The position numbers were made by a program, and so were the translations under genes. A stretch of DNA of 64,000 nucleotides from Mycobacterium sp. BK086. Its GTDB lineage: Bacteria > Actinomycetota > Actinomycetes > Mycobacteriales > Mycobacteriaceae. Each line of letters starts with the position of its first letter. Position 1 is the stretch's first letter. The DNA lies in the NCBI GenBank assembly GCA_004362315.1, contig SNWL01000003.1, positions 558,001-622,000 of the forward strand. The letters are read 5' to 3'. Below the pieces are notes generated by a model. The model made no database searches. It was not told where the DNA came from and worked only from the letters and a program-made list of their open reading frames with translations. This document shows, in pieces, positions 1-7,948 of this stretch.

Positions 1-736
1 TCAGCAGTTGGTCGGCTGCGCGATGGGCAACCACCACGCGTCGCACGTGGACGTCCGGATACCGCTCCTGCCACCCGGCCAGTCGCTCGGCGAGCACCTC
101 CTCGCCCCAGATCTCCACATCCGACCAGTGGACGTCAGGATGATCCCATCCGTCCCAGTCTGTGCACGCGTGAACCGCGACCAGTTCCACACCACGTCGG
201 GAAGCCTCATCAAAGGCGAGTTCGGTGGCCGATTCGGAGAACGACGAGCCGTCGATGCCGACGACCACCGGCGCCGTGGTGCTATCGGGAAAGACGTTGT
301 CCTCGTGCAGAATCGCGACCGGACAGTGCCCATGATGGGTCAACCCGGACGCGACCGATCCCAGCATCGTCCTGAATCGCGACCGGCCACGAGCCCCCAC
401 CACCATCATCTGAGCATCTTTCGACAAGTCCGCCAGCGTGGAAATTGGCACGCCCGTGGCGATCTCACTGGTGACGTCGATCGGGTCGGCCACCTCATGA
501 GCCCGCGCCACCGCGGCGTCGAGTGCGTCACGACACGCGGCTTCCTGCCACATTTCAAATCCCGTCGGCAATGCCACACCGGGGGCCACCACCATCGGCG
601 GCGGAAGCACGTACACCAGCCTCAGCGGCAGACGGCGCATGGCCGCTTCGCGCGCCGCCCAACCAACCGCAACCTGCGAAGCGGGCGATCCGTCGACACC
701 GACGACGACACCATGATGCGTTGCGGCCCTGGCCAT
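1..736 (-). CDS. Tandem universal stress protein (C-terminus outside window)
   Basis: The frame is open from ATG at 736 down to the window edge (245 residues visible), so the protein is cut off at its C-terminus. Two UspA domains are visible. The first begins GVVVGVDGSPAS and has the ATP-binding signature near residues 124-145 (VVGARGRSRF, then GSVASGLTHHGHCPVAIL). The second restarts at about residue 157 with VVVGIDGSSFSESA. This is the two-domain architecture of mycobacterial stress proteins of the Rv2005c/Rv2623 type, which bind ATP in the cytoplasm and are often DosR-controlled. It lies 196 bases downstream of an Acg-type nitroreductase on the same strand, a typical partner in the dormancy regulon. 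A weak DosR-like sequence lies at about 890-908. A +1 shadow frame ends in a stop at position 1 but has no Usp features. Confidence 0.9.
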   Translation of the reverse strand, partial: MARAATHHGVVVGVDGSPASQVAVGWAAREAAMRRLPLRLVYVLPPPMVVAPGVALPTGFEMWQEAACRDALDAAVARAHEVADPIDVTSEIATGVPISTLADLSKDAQMMVVGARGRSRFRTMLGSVASGLTHHGHCPVAILHEDNVFPDSTTAPVVVGIDGSSFSESATELAFDEASRRGVELVAVHACTDWDGWDHPDVHWSDVEIWGEEVLAERLAGWQERYPDVHVRRVVVAHRAADQLL

Positions 737-932
737 TATCGTCTCCCACCCGTTGCGACCCGTTGACATCACCGACGGTATGGTGCGACGGCCACGATGC
801 CGCAGAGTCGTTGGTCACCCGACTGCGGCATTCCGACCTTGCTTCCAGGGTGCCCTCGCCATCGGGGCCGAGTCCATTGGTCATCGGCCAGCGGGACCAA
901 CGACACTCCCCTCCCGTTGTGCTCGAGCCGTG

Positions 933-1832
933 TCAGACGACGAATACCGATCCATCCAGCCATCGCACCCCCTCGCCCAAGGGGCGCCGAGGGGTTGCGG
1001 GCAACGGCTCAGCGTTCAGCGGCGGCCAGCCCACCCGCAGCACGGCCTGGGGAAAACGTTCACCGTCGAATGTACTGGTGCGCAACGCCGCTCGCGTGTC
1101 ATCCACTTCGAGAACTTCTGATACGTCACACGAGGCCAGACCCTGCGCGGTGGCGGTCAGCATCACTGCGCTGGTAGCCTCCCCGGCCCGCAGCGCAGCG
1201 CCCACATCATCGGAGGCAGTACCCAGCGCCAATATGCTGCCGTGGCCGTCGGCAACGACATCGGCTGCCTCGTAGCGGCCAGTCCAGTTCCTCATCTCGA
1301 GGGTGTAGCCCTGATCGCCTGCATGGGCGTTGATCGCTTGGGCAATCAGAGCGGTGAACGCGTCGCTGCATTCGACGCGCCGCAGCGTCACACCGAGCCG
1401 AGCCGCACGGGCACTCATCAACACGATGTCCGCCATGGCGACCGGCCACGAGCTGTAGTGACGCGGATCGGTTCGCCGCCGCGGGATAGCGGCGGCCAGC
1501 GCGACGTCGACGCCATCGGGTGCTCCGCTGTTGGTCTGCAGAAAAGCGAGGTGCTCGGGCTCAGCCGAATCCGGAAACCGGCGAATGAACGTGCGCCAAC
1601 CTAGTGCGGCGAGCGCGACGGCGGCGTGATGCAGGGTGGCCCCACAACTCACCATCGTGTCGCGATCTCGGGTGTCCGTGCGTGGCAGTCCGCCATCGGT
1701 GCTGGCGTAGAGACTCATGCTGTGCGGCCCGACGCGCCACTGCCAGGGCTGGCTGTTGTAGATCGACGGCGCGCGGTTGGCCAGTTCGAGGGCGGCGCAC
1801 AAGGTGAGGTGGTCAAGGGAGTCCGTGGTCAT
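933..1832 (-). CDS. Acg-family nitroreductase-like protein
   Basis: 299 residues from ATG at 1832 (MTTDSLDHLTLCAALELA). The frame stays open further upstream, but that extension runs into non-coding sequence and a tRNA, so this start is preferred. The N-terminus ANRAPSIYNSQPWQWRV matches the Acg (Rv2032)/Rv3131/Rv3127 family, two-domain relatives of nitroreductases. Later landmarks are IPRRRTDPR near the middle and GQGLASCDVSEVLEV-type sequence in the second half. Family members bind FMN tightly but reduce nitro compounds poorly; flavin storage in dormancy has been proposed for Acg. A candidate DosR box lies about 80 bases upstream and a tandem Usp gene follows downstream, supporting hypoxia or nitric-oxide induction (inference). 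Confidence 0.85.
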   Translation of the reverse strand: MTTDSLDHLTLCAALELANRAPSIYNSQPWQWRVGPHSMSLYASTDGGLPRTDTRDRDTMVSCGATLHHAAVALAALGWRTFIRRFPDSAEPEHLAFLQTNSGAPDGVDVALAAAIPRRRTDPRHYSSWPVAMADIVLMSARAARLGVTLRRVECSDAFTALIAQAINAHAGDQGYTLEMRNWTGRYEAADVVADGHGSILALGTASDDVGAALRAGEATSAVMLTATAQGLASCDVSEVLEVDDTRAALRTSTFDGERFPQAVLRVGWPPLNAEPLPATPRRPLGEGVRWLDGSVFVV

Positions 1833-1900
1833 GTGATCACCAGCTCGAGAGAGAGAACTACCGCGTGTGATCGACATTGCTCGGCGGCCATTCCAGCTAC

Positions 1901-1920
1901 CAGTGCCGCAAGTCCCCGGA
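1901..1920 (-). promoter_or_regulatory. Candidate DosR box upstream of the Acg-family gene
   Basis: Read on the minus strand, the site contains GGGGACTTGCGGCAC. The first half matches the DosR consensus half-site GGGACTT; the second half is degenerate. It lies about 80 bases upstream of the Acg-type start at 1832, the usual distance for DosR sites. Support is the motif plus the regulon-typical gene it precedes; the match is only partial. Confidence 0.4.
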
Positions 1921-2021
1921 TTTGAGGACGAAGACTCGACGGACGTCACTGCGGTGGGAAGGAGGTTTCGAGGTCTATCGCCGGGCGGCCTACACGGGCC
2001 TTCATACCGGGCGATTGGTGG

Positions 2022-2093
2022 TGGTCCCGGCTGGTATCGAACCAGCGACCTTCCGCGTGTGAGGCGGACGCTCTCCCACTGAGCTACGAGACC
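2022..2093 (-). tRNA. tRNA-Val (anticodon CAC)
   Basis: The minus strand gives a full cloverleaf. The acceptor arms are GGTCTCG and CGGGACC (one T-G wobble). The D-arm is GCTCAGTGGGAGAGC, the anticodon stem CCGCC/GCGG presents CAC, and the T-arm has GGTTCGATACC. CCA is encoded directly after the discriminator A, at 2019-2021. A -10-like TAGTGT lies at 2119-2114 on the same strand, about 20 bases upstream of the mature 5' end. It reads GTG codons and faces away from the plus-strand tRNA cluster. Confidence 0.95.
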
Positions 2094-2177
2094 GGGTGGC
2101 GGACCGAACGTGAACACTAGCACGACAAGGCCATCGGGCCGGAATGCGCCAAGGCGCCACGCGTGAACAGTGGGGAT

Positions 2178-2207
2178 TTGTGTGGCTTCGGTTGCGTCGA
2201 CTATTGT
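2178..2207 (+). promoter_or_regulatory. Putative promoter for the Gly-Cys-Val tRNA cluster
   Basis: A -35-like TTGTGT (2178-2183) and a -10-like TATTGT (2202-2207) are separated by 18 bases. This predicts a start near 2214, about 30 bases before the first tRNA, as expected for a stable-RNA transcript with a short processed leader. Assigned by pattern only. Confidence 0.4.
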
Positions 2208-2244
2208 CGTCCTTCGCAGCGGGCGACGATCTCGTTCGAGGCGT

Positions 2245-2317
2245 GCGGATGTAGCGCAGTTGGTAGCGCATCACCTTGCCAAGGTGAGGGTCGCGGGTTC
2301 GAATCCCGTCATCCGCT
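2245..2317 (+). tRNA. tRNA-Gly (anticodon GCC)
   Basis: The cloverleaf has acceptor GCGGATG pairing with CATCCGC, D-arm GCGCAGTTGGTAGCGC, anticodon arm CACCTTGCCAAGGTG presenting GCC, and T-arm CGGGTTCGAATCCCG. CCA is not encoded (TCGA follows). First gene of a co-oriented three-tRNA cluster. Confidence 0.96.
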
Positions 2318-2345
2318 CGAAGGTGCAAGCGGCATCAGACCCAAC

Positions 2346-2416
2346 GGTGGAGTGGCCGAGTGGTGAGGCAACGGCCTGCAAAGCCGTGCACACGGGTTCG
2401 ATTCCCGTCTCCACCT
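2346..2416 (+). tRNA. tRNA-Cys (anticodon GCA)
   Basis: The acceptor GGTGGAG pairs with CTCCACC. The anticodon arm CGGCCTGCAAAGCCG presents GCA and the T-arm is ACGGGTTCGATTCCCGT. CCA is encoded at 2417-2419. It lies 28 bases after tRNA-Gly and 14 before tRNA-Val, so the three are probably cut from one precursor. Confidence 0.96.
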
Positions 2417-2430
2417 CCAAGTTTTACCCC

Positions 2431-2502
2431 GCGCGATTAGCTCAGCGGGAGAGCGCTTCCCTGACACGGAAGAGGTCACTGGTTCAATCCCAGTATCGCG
2501 CA
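2431..2502 (+). tRNA. tRNA-Val (anticodon GAC)
   Basis: The acceptor GCGCGAT pairs with ATCGCGC. The D-arm is GCTCAGCGGGAGAGC, the anticodon arm CTTCCCTGACACGGAAG presents GAC, and the T-arm is CTGGTTCAATCCCAG. CCA is encoded at 2503-2505. It is the last tRNA of the cluster and lies 75 bases from the stop of a phage-tail-like gene, so it is a possible integration landmark. Confidence 0.96.
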
Positions 2503-2577
2503 CCAGAGTTTACGCAGGTCAGAGCCTCAGAAGCACGTAGCTCGGCGGTCAGGTTCGGTTGAGGACCTCGGCAGACG

Positions 2578-4812
2578 TCAGCCGTACACCCAATCGATGC
2601 GGGCATAGGCGGGGCCGCCATTGCCGCCTCGACCAGAGTTGTTGCCATTCAGGCTTGCTCCCCCGCCGCCACCGGGTGCGCCGTAGCTGATGCCGTCCGC
2701 ACCGGCCTGGGCAGCGGTGGTGATCGACGCAGCGCCGCCACCCGCACCGGGGCCGGTCAGCCCCGGGACCGCACCCGAACCCGCGGCCGGGAGCGTGCTG
2801 TCGACGACCCCACCTGCCGGGGAGGTACCGGGTTGCGACATCCGTGCTTCGCCGCCGCTGCCGCCGTTGGCCGCGACGTTGGCGGCCGTGATTCCGCCGC
2901 CGGCCCCGGCGCCCCCGCAGATATCGATCCATCCGACGCCGGTCCCGTTGCCGCCGGCACCGCCGGATGTGGACGCGCTCGCACCACTGGCGCTTGCCGG
3001 GGCGGTCGGCGCGGCTGCCCAGTTGCCGCCGGCGCCTGAGGTTGCGGTGCCGCCCTTGCCGGGGAGCGTGACCGTCGACGACATGGCGCTGTACCGCTGA
3101 CTGCCCATCTGGAAGTAGGTGAAGCCGGGGCTGCTCGCGTCGTTCCCGTCGGTGTTGTCGGTGGTGACGGCCGCTCCGCCGAGGCAGGGAGCCGACACGG
3201 CCAACCCCCAGGTGGTGTTGGACCCGACCGGGATGAAAAAGTCACGGATCACCCCGAAGGCTCCACCACCGCCGCCTCCACAGCGGACGGTACCGGCGGC
3301 ACCGCGGCGACCCGAACCACCGCCGAACCCGCCGGGAATCATCGTCACCCGCACCCCGACGGCACCGGCCGGGATCGCGCGGTTGGTGAGGTTGACCGAT
3401 GATGCGCCCGCCGACACCGTCCACTCCTGGGACAGGTCGTTGCCGGTGTGCTTGCCGACGAACAACGTTGCCAATGCGGCCTTCACGTTCGCCCACGTGA
3501 GTTTCTTCAACGTCCACGACGCGGCGCTGTCCGCGATGGCGAGCTCGTCGGCGTCGACAGGGGTGCTCTTGCCGAGCAAGGTATGGGTGACCATCGAGTC
3601 GAGAGTTGCGACCACGTTGACGCCGTCGATCGTGATCAGCGACCTGCGCGTGTCGCCTGGGTCGAACTGCGACACCATGGCGATACCGACGCTGGTGCCG
3701 TGACCGCTGCCCGGGACACCGGGCCCCTTGGCCCGGATCACCGGATCTCCCCATGGGTTCTCTTCAGTCCGAACGTAATTCGCGCTGTCGCCCCGCACTC
3801 CGAAGCGTCCCGGATCGCCGATGGTCACGAATCCGATTTCGTTGCGGGCATAGTGTCCGAAGCTGGGGCTGTCGACGCGTCCGGCGAAGACGACTTTGTA
3901 ACTGTCCGGCGCGATGTTTCCGGCGACGAACGGGGCCGAGAAGTCGTTGAAGATCAGGGATCCAACGCCACGCAGATTGCCCCCGCCGTGCCAGTTCATG
4001 TCCACATGCCCGACCGCGCCGGCGTTGGTGGTCTCGCCCGACCAATCCATCCCGGCCTCGATATGGACGTAGTCGTCGCCATCGCTGCCGAACGTGAACG
4101 CCACCCCGGAGTTCGTGGCCCCAGGATTGCAATTGAACTTCATCGCCCACGTACAGCCCACGGCGGCAACATGATTGCGCACGATGACGCCGTTCTGATC
4201 GGCCTCCGCGCTGAACCCCCAGTCGAGCATGTTGTAGGACCACGACGTGGTCCCGTACGGGAGCGGGTGATCGGGGTGAGCCTCAAGCACGAAGTTGGTG
4301 GTGTTGTTGTCTCCCTGAATCCGCAGCCTCCCGTACTCGCACCACGAGTAGCGGTTCTGGCCGAGGAAACCAATACAACCCTCGGTGGTGAAGCCGGAAA
4401 TGCGGACGTCCTCGACCACCGGGGCGACGAGATCGCCGAGCTGCAGGCCGATCGCATCGTCGTTGGTGTTGTTGACACCCAAGATGGTGACGCCACCGAG
4501 GACGCCCCCACCGCGACCGGGGGCGGTGGTTCCCCCGGTGGAAACCGTAGAGTCCCAGACCTTGAGGGCTGGACCAGTACCGCGGAAATCGATGCTGGTG
4601 ACACCCAGGCCGGGGAACTTGAAGTACTGCCCCGGGTGGGCGAGCACAGCCGAACCGTCGAGCCGATAGGTGCCGACACCGAATTCGATGACGCCCGAAT
4701 CGGTTCCGAGTTGAGCGATCGCCGCCGCCACCGCGGTATCCGAGGGAGTGGTACCCGTCGGGTCACTACCCGGGAAACTGTCCACACAGATGGCCGTATC
4801 GCAATTCGTCAT
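2578..4812 (-). CDS. Phage tail fibre / minor tail-like protein with beta-helix and Gly-rich C-terminus
   Basis: 744 residues; ATG at 4812 follows a strong ribosome site (GGAGGGCAGGAGC). Residues 1-130 resemble the start of a pectate-lyase-type right-handed beta-helix (PSDTAVAAAIAQLG, then VIEFGVGTYRLDG). The middle is helix-like repeat sequence. Near residues 415-450 there is a linker typical of phage tail fibres (ELAIADSAASWTLKKLTW, ANVKAALATLF). The C-terminal 250 residues are very Gly/Ala/Ser rich (GGGGGGAFG, GGGGGASLNG), like the glycine-rich ends of mycobacteriophage minor tail proteins. No capsid, portal, integrase or lysis gene is nearby, so it is an orphan, either a prophage remnant or a captured surface protein. 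A PE_PGRS protein is unlikely because there is no PE domain. Confidence 0.8.
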   Translation of the reverse strand: MTNCDTAICVDSFPGSDPTGTTPSDTAVAAAIAQLGTDSGVIEFGVGTYRLDGSAVLAHPGQYFKFPGLGVTSIDFRGTGPALKVWDSTVSTGGTTAPGRGGGVLGGVTILGVNNTNDDAIGLQLGDLVAPVVEDVRISGFTTEGCIGFLGQNRYSWCEYGRLRIQGDNNTTNFVLEAHPDHPLPYGTTSWSYNMLDWGFSAEADQNGVIVRNHVAAVGCTWAMKFNCNPGATNSGVAFTFGSDGDDYVHIEAGMDWSGETTNAGAVGHVDMNWHGGGNLRGVGSLIFNDFSAPFVAGNIAPDSYKVVFAGRVDSPSFGHYARNEIGFVTIGDPGRFGVRGDSANYVRTEENPWGDPVIRAKGPGVPGSGHGTSVGIAMVSQFDPGDTRRSLITIDGVNVVATLDSMVTHTLLGKSTPVDADELAIADSAASWTLKKLTWANVKAALATLFVGKHTGNDLSQEWTVSAGASSVNLTNRAIPAGAVGVRVTMIPGGFGGGSGRRGAAGTVRCGGGGGGAFGVIRDFFIPVGSNTTWGLAVSAPCLGGAAVTTDNTDGNDASSPGFTYFQMGSQRYSAMSSTVTLPGKGGTATSGAGGNWAAAPTAPASASGASASTSGGAGGNGTGVGWIDICGGAGAGGGITAANVAANGGSGGEARMSQPGTSPAGGVVDSTLPAAGSGAVPGLTGPGAGGGAASITTAAQAGADGISYGAPGGGGGASLNGNNSGRGGNGGPAYARIDWVYG

Positions 4813-4881
4813 GCTCCTGCCCTCCGAGCCGCTTGTTGTGTCCCCGCCCCCGTCTTACCGAACACCTGTCGCGGGCCACGG

Positions 4882-5490
4882 TCAACGCCCGTCGGTCGTA
4901 CCTTTTCCGGTGACCTGGGTAAAGGTGCGGTCCAGCCGGCCGCCCATGCGATCGGTATCGATCAGGTCGACCTGCGGGGTGTCGTCGATCTTGTCGTTGA
5001 TGCCGGCCGCATAGGTGGCGGTCACCACTGCCGACCACACCGTCACGGCGCGGGTGATCTCGGGGTCGTCGACACCAACGCCGCGGTGTTCAGCGAGAGC
5101 TCGAGGCAGCATCTTCTTGCGCCGATCCGAAATCATCTGTGCCACATCGGGATACTTCATCGCAACGATGCCCATCTGCTGCATCCTGAACAAGGGCACC
5201 GGCCCTTCTCCGGCGACGGTGCGACTCAGGACAATCTGATGCGCGTCCCGCAGCGCCTCCACGAGGTCCTCGGCGGCCGCGGCGGTGGCGAGCTCCTCGA
5301 AGACAGCGGCGAACATGTCGTCGACCACGGCAACGATAAAGGAGTCGTTGTCCGGAAACTCGGCGGCCAACGTATCAAGATCGACACCGCTCGCTGCCGC
5401 GATGTCGGCCAGGGTTGTCGAGGCGTATCCCCCGCTGATGAAGAGTTCGAGTGCGGTGTCCACGATTGCGTCGCGGTCCAACTCGGTCAT
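4882..5490 (-). CDS. TetR/AcrR family transcriptional regulator
   Basis: 202 residues. The N-terminal helix-turn-helix is typical of the family: AIVDTALELFISGGYASTTL, ADIAAASGVDLDTLAAEFP, with hydrophobic and Tyr-like contacts in the recognition helix. Residues 60-200 form an all-helical ligand domain with no further assignable motif. Family members are dimeric cytoplasmic repressors that are released by a small ligand. The phage-tail-like gene follows on the same strand after 69 bases; whether it is a target is unknown. No clear operator palindrome was found directly upstream. Confidence 0.88.
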   Translation of the reverse strand: MTELDRDAIVDTALELFISGGYASTTLADIAAASGVDLDTLAAEFPDNDSFIVAVVDDMFAAVFEELATAAAAEDLVEALRDAHQIVLSRTVAGEGPVPLFRMQQMGIVAMKYPDVAQMISDRRKKMLPRALAEHRGVGVDDPEITRAVTVWSAVVTATYAAGINDKIDDTPQVDLIDTDRMGGRLDRTFTQVTGKGTTDGR

Positions 5491-5648
5491 CCCGAAGCCT
5501 CCCAGGTCGGCGCGCGTACCTCGGCATGGAAATTAGCAAGAGACTGACGGAATGAACATGTTTATCGTTCGGCTTTCAGAGTGCGCGACAGACAGTTTGC
5601 CGTTGCCGCCAGGCATCTCTCGCACGATTGGTCATTTCCGGCGTGAAC

Positions 5649-6158
5649 CTAGGCCCGTTCGGCAGCCATGTTCATATCGACAGTGCCCTGGCACGCCCCG
5701 CTGTAGATCTCGGTATGCATTGTGCCGGAAAGGGTCCCGTCAGCTTGAGGTGTGTAATGCACCTCGGCGTGCGCTGGATTCCACTGGATCGTCTCGTCGG
5801 GCATCATGCACTGCCACTGGAAATCGCTGGCTTGGGTCCACGACGATCCATCCCAGGTGAACACGACGGGCTGCGGAACCGTCGGGTTGCTGGGTGGCGG
5901 ACCGCTGGTGATCGTGGCGGTGCACTTTGCGTTCGTACAACTCGACTGGAACCCATACGTTTCGGTGTGTTGTTGCTCGGGCTGGCCGGCCGCCATGCTC
6001 GTTCCGGCTTTCGGACCGACGATGAACGTGATCGCGTACTCACCATTCCAGGACGCGGTGTCGGCGGACGCGACGACAGGCAAGCACACTGCGGTCACAG
6101 CGGACGCGGCGCACAATCCGATAAGCGCGCTCAGGTCGCGACGATCCAGGTGAACCAC
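5649..6158 (-). CDS. Exported hypothetical protein
   Basis: 169 residues. The N-terminus has a charged start (MVHLDRRDL), a hydrophobic stretch and an Ala-x-Ala-type cleavage site near residue 32 (VVASADTASW), so it is predicted to be secreted. The mature part resembles small mycobacterial secreted proteins with beta-rich domains: it opens GEYAITFIVGPKAGTSMA and has four Cys (SSCTNAKC, QWQC, SGACQG) that could form two disulfides. I do not recognise a specific function. It is divergent from the P450 gene, with 85 bases between their starts. Confidence 0.75.
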   Translation of the reverse strand: MVHLDRRDLSALIGLCAASAVTAVCLPVVASADTASWNGEYAITFIVGPKAGTSMAAGQPEQQHTETYGFQSSCTNAKCTATITSGPPPSNPTVPQPVVFTWDGSSWTQASDFQWQCMMPDETIQWNPAHAEVHYTPQADGTLSGTMHTEIYSGACQGTVDMNMAAERA

Positions 6159-6184
6159 CGCTCGATACTAAAGCCCACGCAAAC

Positions 6185-6199
6185 AAGACCAATAGTCTT
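6185..6199. promoter_or_regulatory. Inverted repeat in a divergent intergenic region
   Basis: AAGAC-CAATA-GTCTT, with perfect 5-base arms, lies between the divergent exported-protein and P450 genes and is followed by a run of A. It could be an operator for either gene, but the arms are short, so chance is possible. Confidence 0.25.
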
Positions 6200-6243
6200 A
6201 AAAAATCTCCCGCGCGGCCCGAGGCAGTCGTACGCTGCCAACC

Positions 6244-7419
6244 ATGACCGCCACCGCGCAGCTGCCGTTTCGCCAGAGCCATCCCCTGCGCTCCCCCGAC
6301 CAACTGCGCGCACTGCAGGGCACCGGGCCGATCCACAAGATCCTCACCGCTGTCGGCGACGAGGCCTGGCTAGTCACCGGCTACACATTGGTGCGGCGGC
6401 TGATGGACGACGAACGGCTGGGTCGCACCCACCGCGATCCTGCCAACGCGCCGCGCAGCCGGACGTCGGCATTGTTCGGCGGCCCGATCGGCGACTTCGA
6501 CTCCGAGCCCACCGACCACGCCCGCATGCGCCGGCTGCTGCTACCGCATTTCGGGCCGCGACACATGCGCACCCTGCACCCCAAGGTCGAGGGCCTGTGC
6601 ACCGCGCTGCTCGACGACATGGAACGCCATGGATCACCCGCGGACCTGTTGACCGGCCTGGCTCAGCCGCTTCCCATTCTGGTGATCTGCGATCTACTCG
6701 GCGTGCCCTATGCCGACCGAGATCGCTTCCGGCTGTGGGTCGATGACGCCGCCTTCTCACCCGATGACGACGTCTCGCTGAAGGGACTCGAATCCCTCCT
6801 CGGCTACGGCATGGAACTGGTGACCGCCAAACGCGCGCATCCCGACGACGACGTCATCTCCCGGCTGTGCGACGAACCCGACCTCTCCGATTTCGAAATC
6901 GCCACCCTCGCAATGCAGTTGCTCTTCGCCGGGCATGAAACAACCGTCACCCAGATCTGGGTGGGCTCGCTGCTGCTGCTCACCAACCCCGACCAATGGC
7001 AGGCACTGCTGGCCGACGCCGATCTCATCCCCAAGGCCGTCGAGGAAATCCTGCGTGCCGGCATGGTCGGTGGCGTCGGTGTCCCCCGATACGCACGAGC
7101 CGATATCGACGCCGACGGTGTGACGATCCGGGAAGGCGATCTCGTCCTGCTCGATCCCGGTGCCGCCAATCACGACCCTGAGTTCTTCGCCGACCCCGAC
7201 CGGCTCGACCTCGCGCGCACCGGCACAGCCCACGTCGGTTTCGGCTACGGCCTGCACTACTGCGTCGGGGCGGCGCTGGCCCGGCTGGAACTCAAGACCG
7301 TCTACTCCCAGCTGATCCCCCGGTTCCCGACCATGCGGTTGTGTGCCGATCCCTCGACGATGACCGCCGGCTTCCATTCCCTGTCGCACGGCCTGGTCGC
7401 ACTGCCGGTGACCTGGTAG
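6244..7419 (+). CDS. Cytochrome P450
   Basis: 391 residues, normal for a soluble bacterial class I P450. Visible landmarks are the C-helix region DHARMRRLLLPHFGPRHM (about 97-114), the I-helix oxygen-activation motif AGHETT (about 229-234), the K-helix ExxR (EEILR, about 267-271) and the heme loop FGYGLHYCVGAALARLE with Cys340 as the iron ligand. It would hydroxylate a small hydrophobic substrate using ferredoxin electrons. The small ferredoxin at 14685-14960 is in the window but belongs to another operon. No neighbour points to a substrate. It faces the EF-Tu-domain gene convergently across a hairpin. Confidence 0.95.
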   Translation: MTATAQLPFRQSHPLRSPDQLRALQGTGPIHKILTAVGDEAWLVTGYTLVRRLMDDERLGRTHRDPANAPRSRTSALFGGPIGDFDSEPTDHARMRRLLLPHFGPRHMRTLHPKVEGLCTALLDDMERHGSPADLLTGLAQPLPILVICDLLGVPYADRDRFRLWVDDAAFSPDDDVSLKGLESLLGYGMELVTAKRAHPDDDVISRLCDEPDLSDFEIATLAMQLLFAGHETTVTQIWVGSLLLLTNPDQWQALLADADLIPKAVEEILRAGMVGGVGVPRYARADIDADGVTIREGDLVLLDPGAANHDPEFFADPDRLDLARTGTAHVGFGYGLHYCVGAALARLELKTVYSQLIPRFPTMRLCADPSTMTAGFHSLSHGLVALPVTW

Positions 7420-7568
7420 AGCTTGCCTTACTGATTCGTCAATTTTTCTTGCGAAGTCGGCTTCCCGCGGGCGCGGATTGTCGTACATTTTGACGAAGCT
7501 GCGAACACAGCCGACCGGTCGGGGTCCGGTACAGAATCAGCCGAAACCTGACCGTCACAAGCGGGTCT

Positions 7569-7627
7569 CCAGGGGTGGGTTACGCGAAGGTGGCCACCCC
7601 CTTGGGCCACCGGCCCCCCGCCCCTGG
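7569..7627. terminator. Nested hairpin between convergent genes
   Basis: The outer arms CCAGGGG (7569-7575) and CCCCTGG (7621-7627) enclose an inner hairpin GGTGGCC (7589-7595) / GGCCACC (7605-7611) with a 9-base loop. It sits between the convergent P450 and EF-Tu-domain genes and could stop transcription from both sides. No U-tract follows, as is common in mycobacteria. Confidence 0.5.
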
Positions 7628-7645
7628 GGACCACTTGGACGTTCG

Positions 7646-7939
7646 TCAGAGAGTGACCTCGACACCGCCGGATGCCGGCTCGACGCCACCCGACGTCAGC
7701 ACATCGCCCGGTGAGATATCGCTGCGATCGAGGTCGGAGAACAGCAGCCCGACGTTGTCGCCGACCACCGCCTCGTCCACCTTCTTGCGGAATTGTTCGA
7801 CGGCCGCGACCTGGGCGGCACGGGCGCCGTTGACGCGCACCTCGTCGCCGACCCGAACCTCGCCGAGTTCGACACGACCCGTGGCGACGAGACCGCGACC
7901 CTTGATGACAAACACGTCCTGGACCGTCAGGCGAAACAT
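7646..7939 (-). CDS. Stand-alone EF-Tu domain II-like protein
   Basis: 97 residues. The sequence VQDVFVIKGRGLVATGRVELG followed by VGDEVRVNG is the beta-barrel domain II of EF-Tu-type translation GTPases (EF-Tu has [21 protein letters not shown]). There is no G domain and no domain III. EF-Tu domain II contacts aminoacyl-tRNA and the ribosome; the role of a single-domain protein is unknown. It is the last gene of a minus-strand group (SRPBCC, FadD, exported protein, this gene), 9 bases after its neighbour, so it is probably cotranscribed with a lipid-activation enzyme. A few mycobacterial relatives of this length exist, to my memory, without known function. Confidence 0.85.
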   Translation of the reverse strand: MFRLTVQDVFVIKGRGLVATGRVELGEVRVGDEVRVNGARAAQVAAVEQFRKKVDEAVVGDNVGLLFSDLDRSDISPGDVLTSGGVEPASGGVEVTL

Positions 7940-7948
7940 GCGCAGACC

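Noticed and set aside
1..333. 110-residue ORF at the window edge on the minus strand
   Set aside because: It is a frame shadow of the Usp gene; the neighbouring frame carries clear UspA motifs and continues past the edge.
1833..1840. GTGATCAC palindrome at the Acg-family start codon
   Set aside because: Eight bases are expected by chance, and it does not extend.
2690..3400. PE_PGRS-like Gly-rich coding
   Set aside because: The Gly-rich region is the C-terminus of a tail-fibre-like protein with no PE domain.
3448..5547. 699-residue plus-strand ORF
   Set aside because: Antisense to the tail-fibre and TetR genes; its sequence is low-complexity and matches no family.
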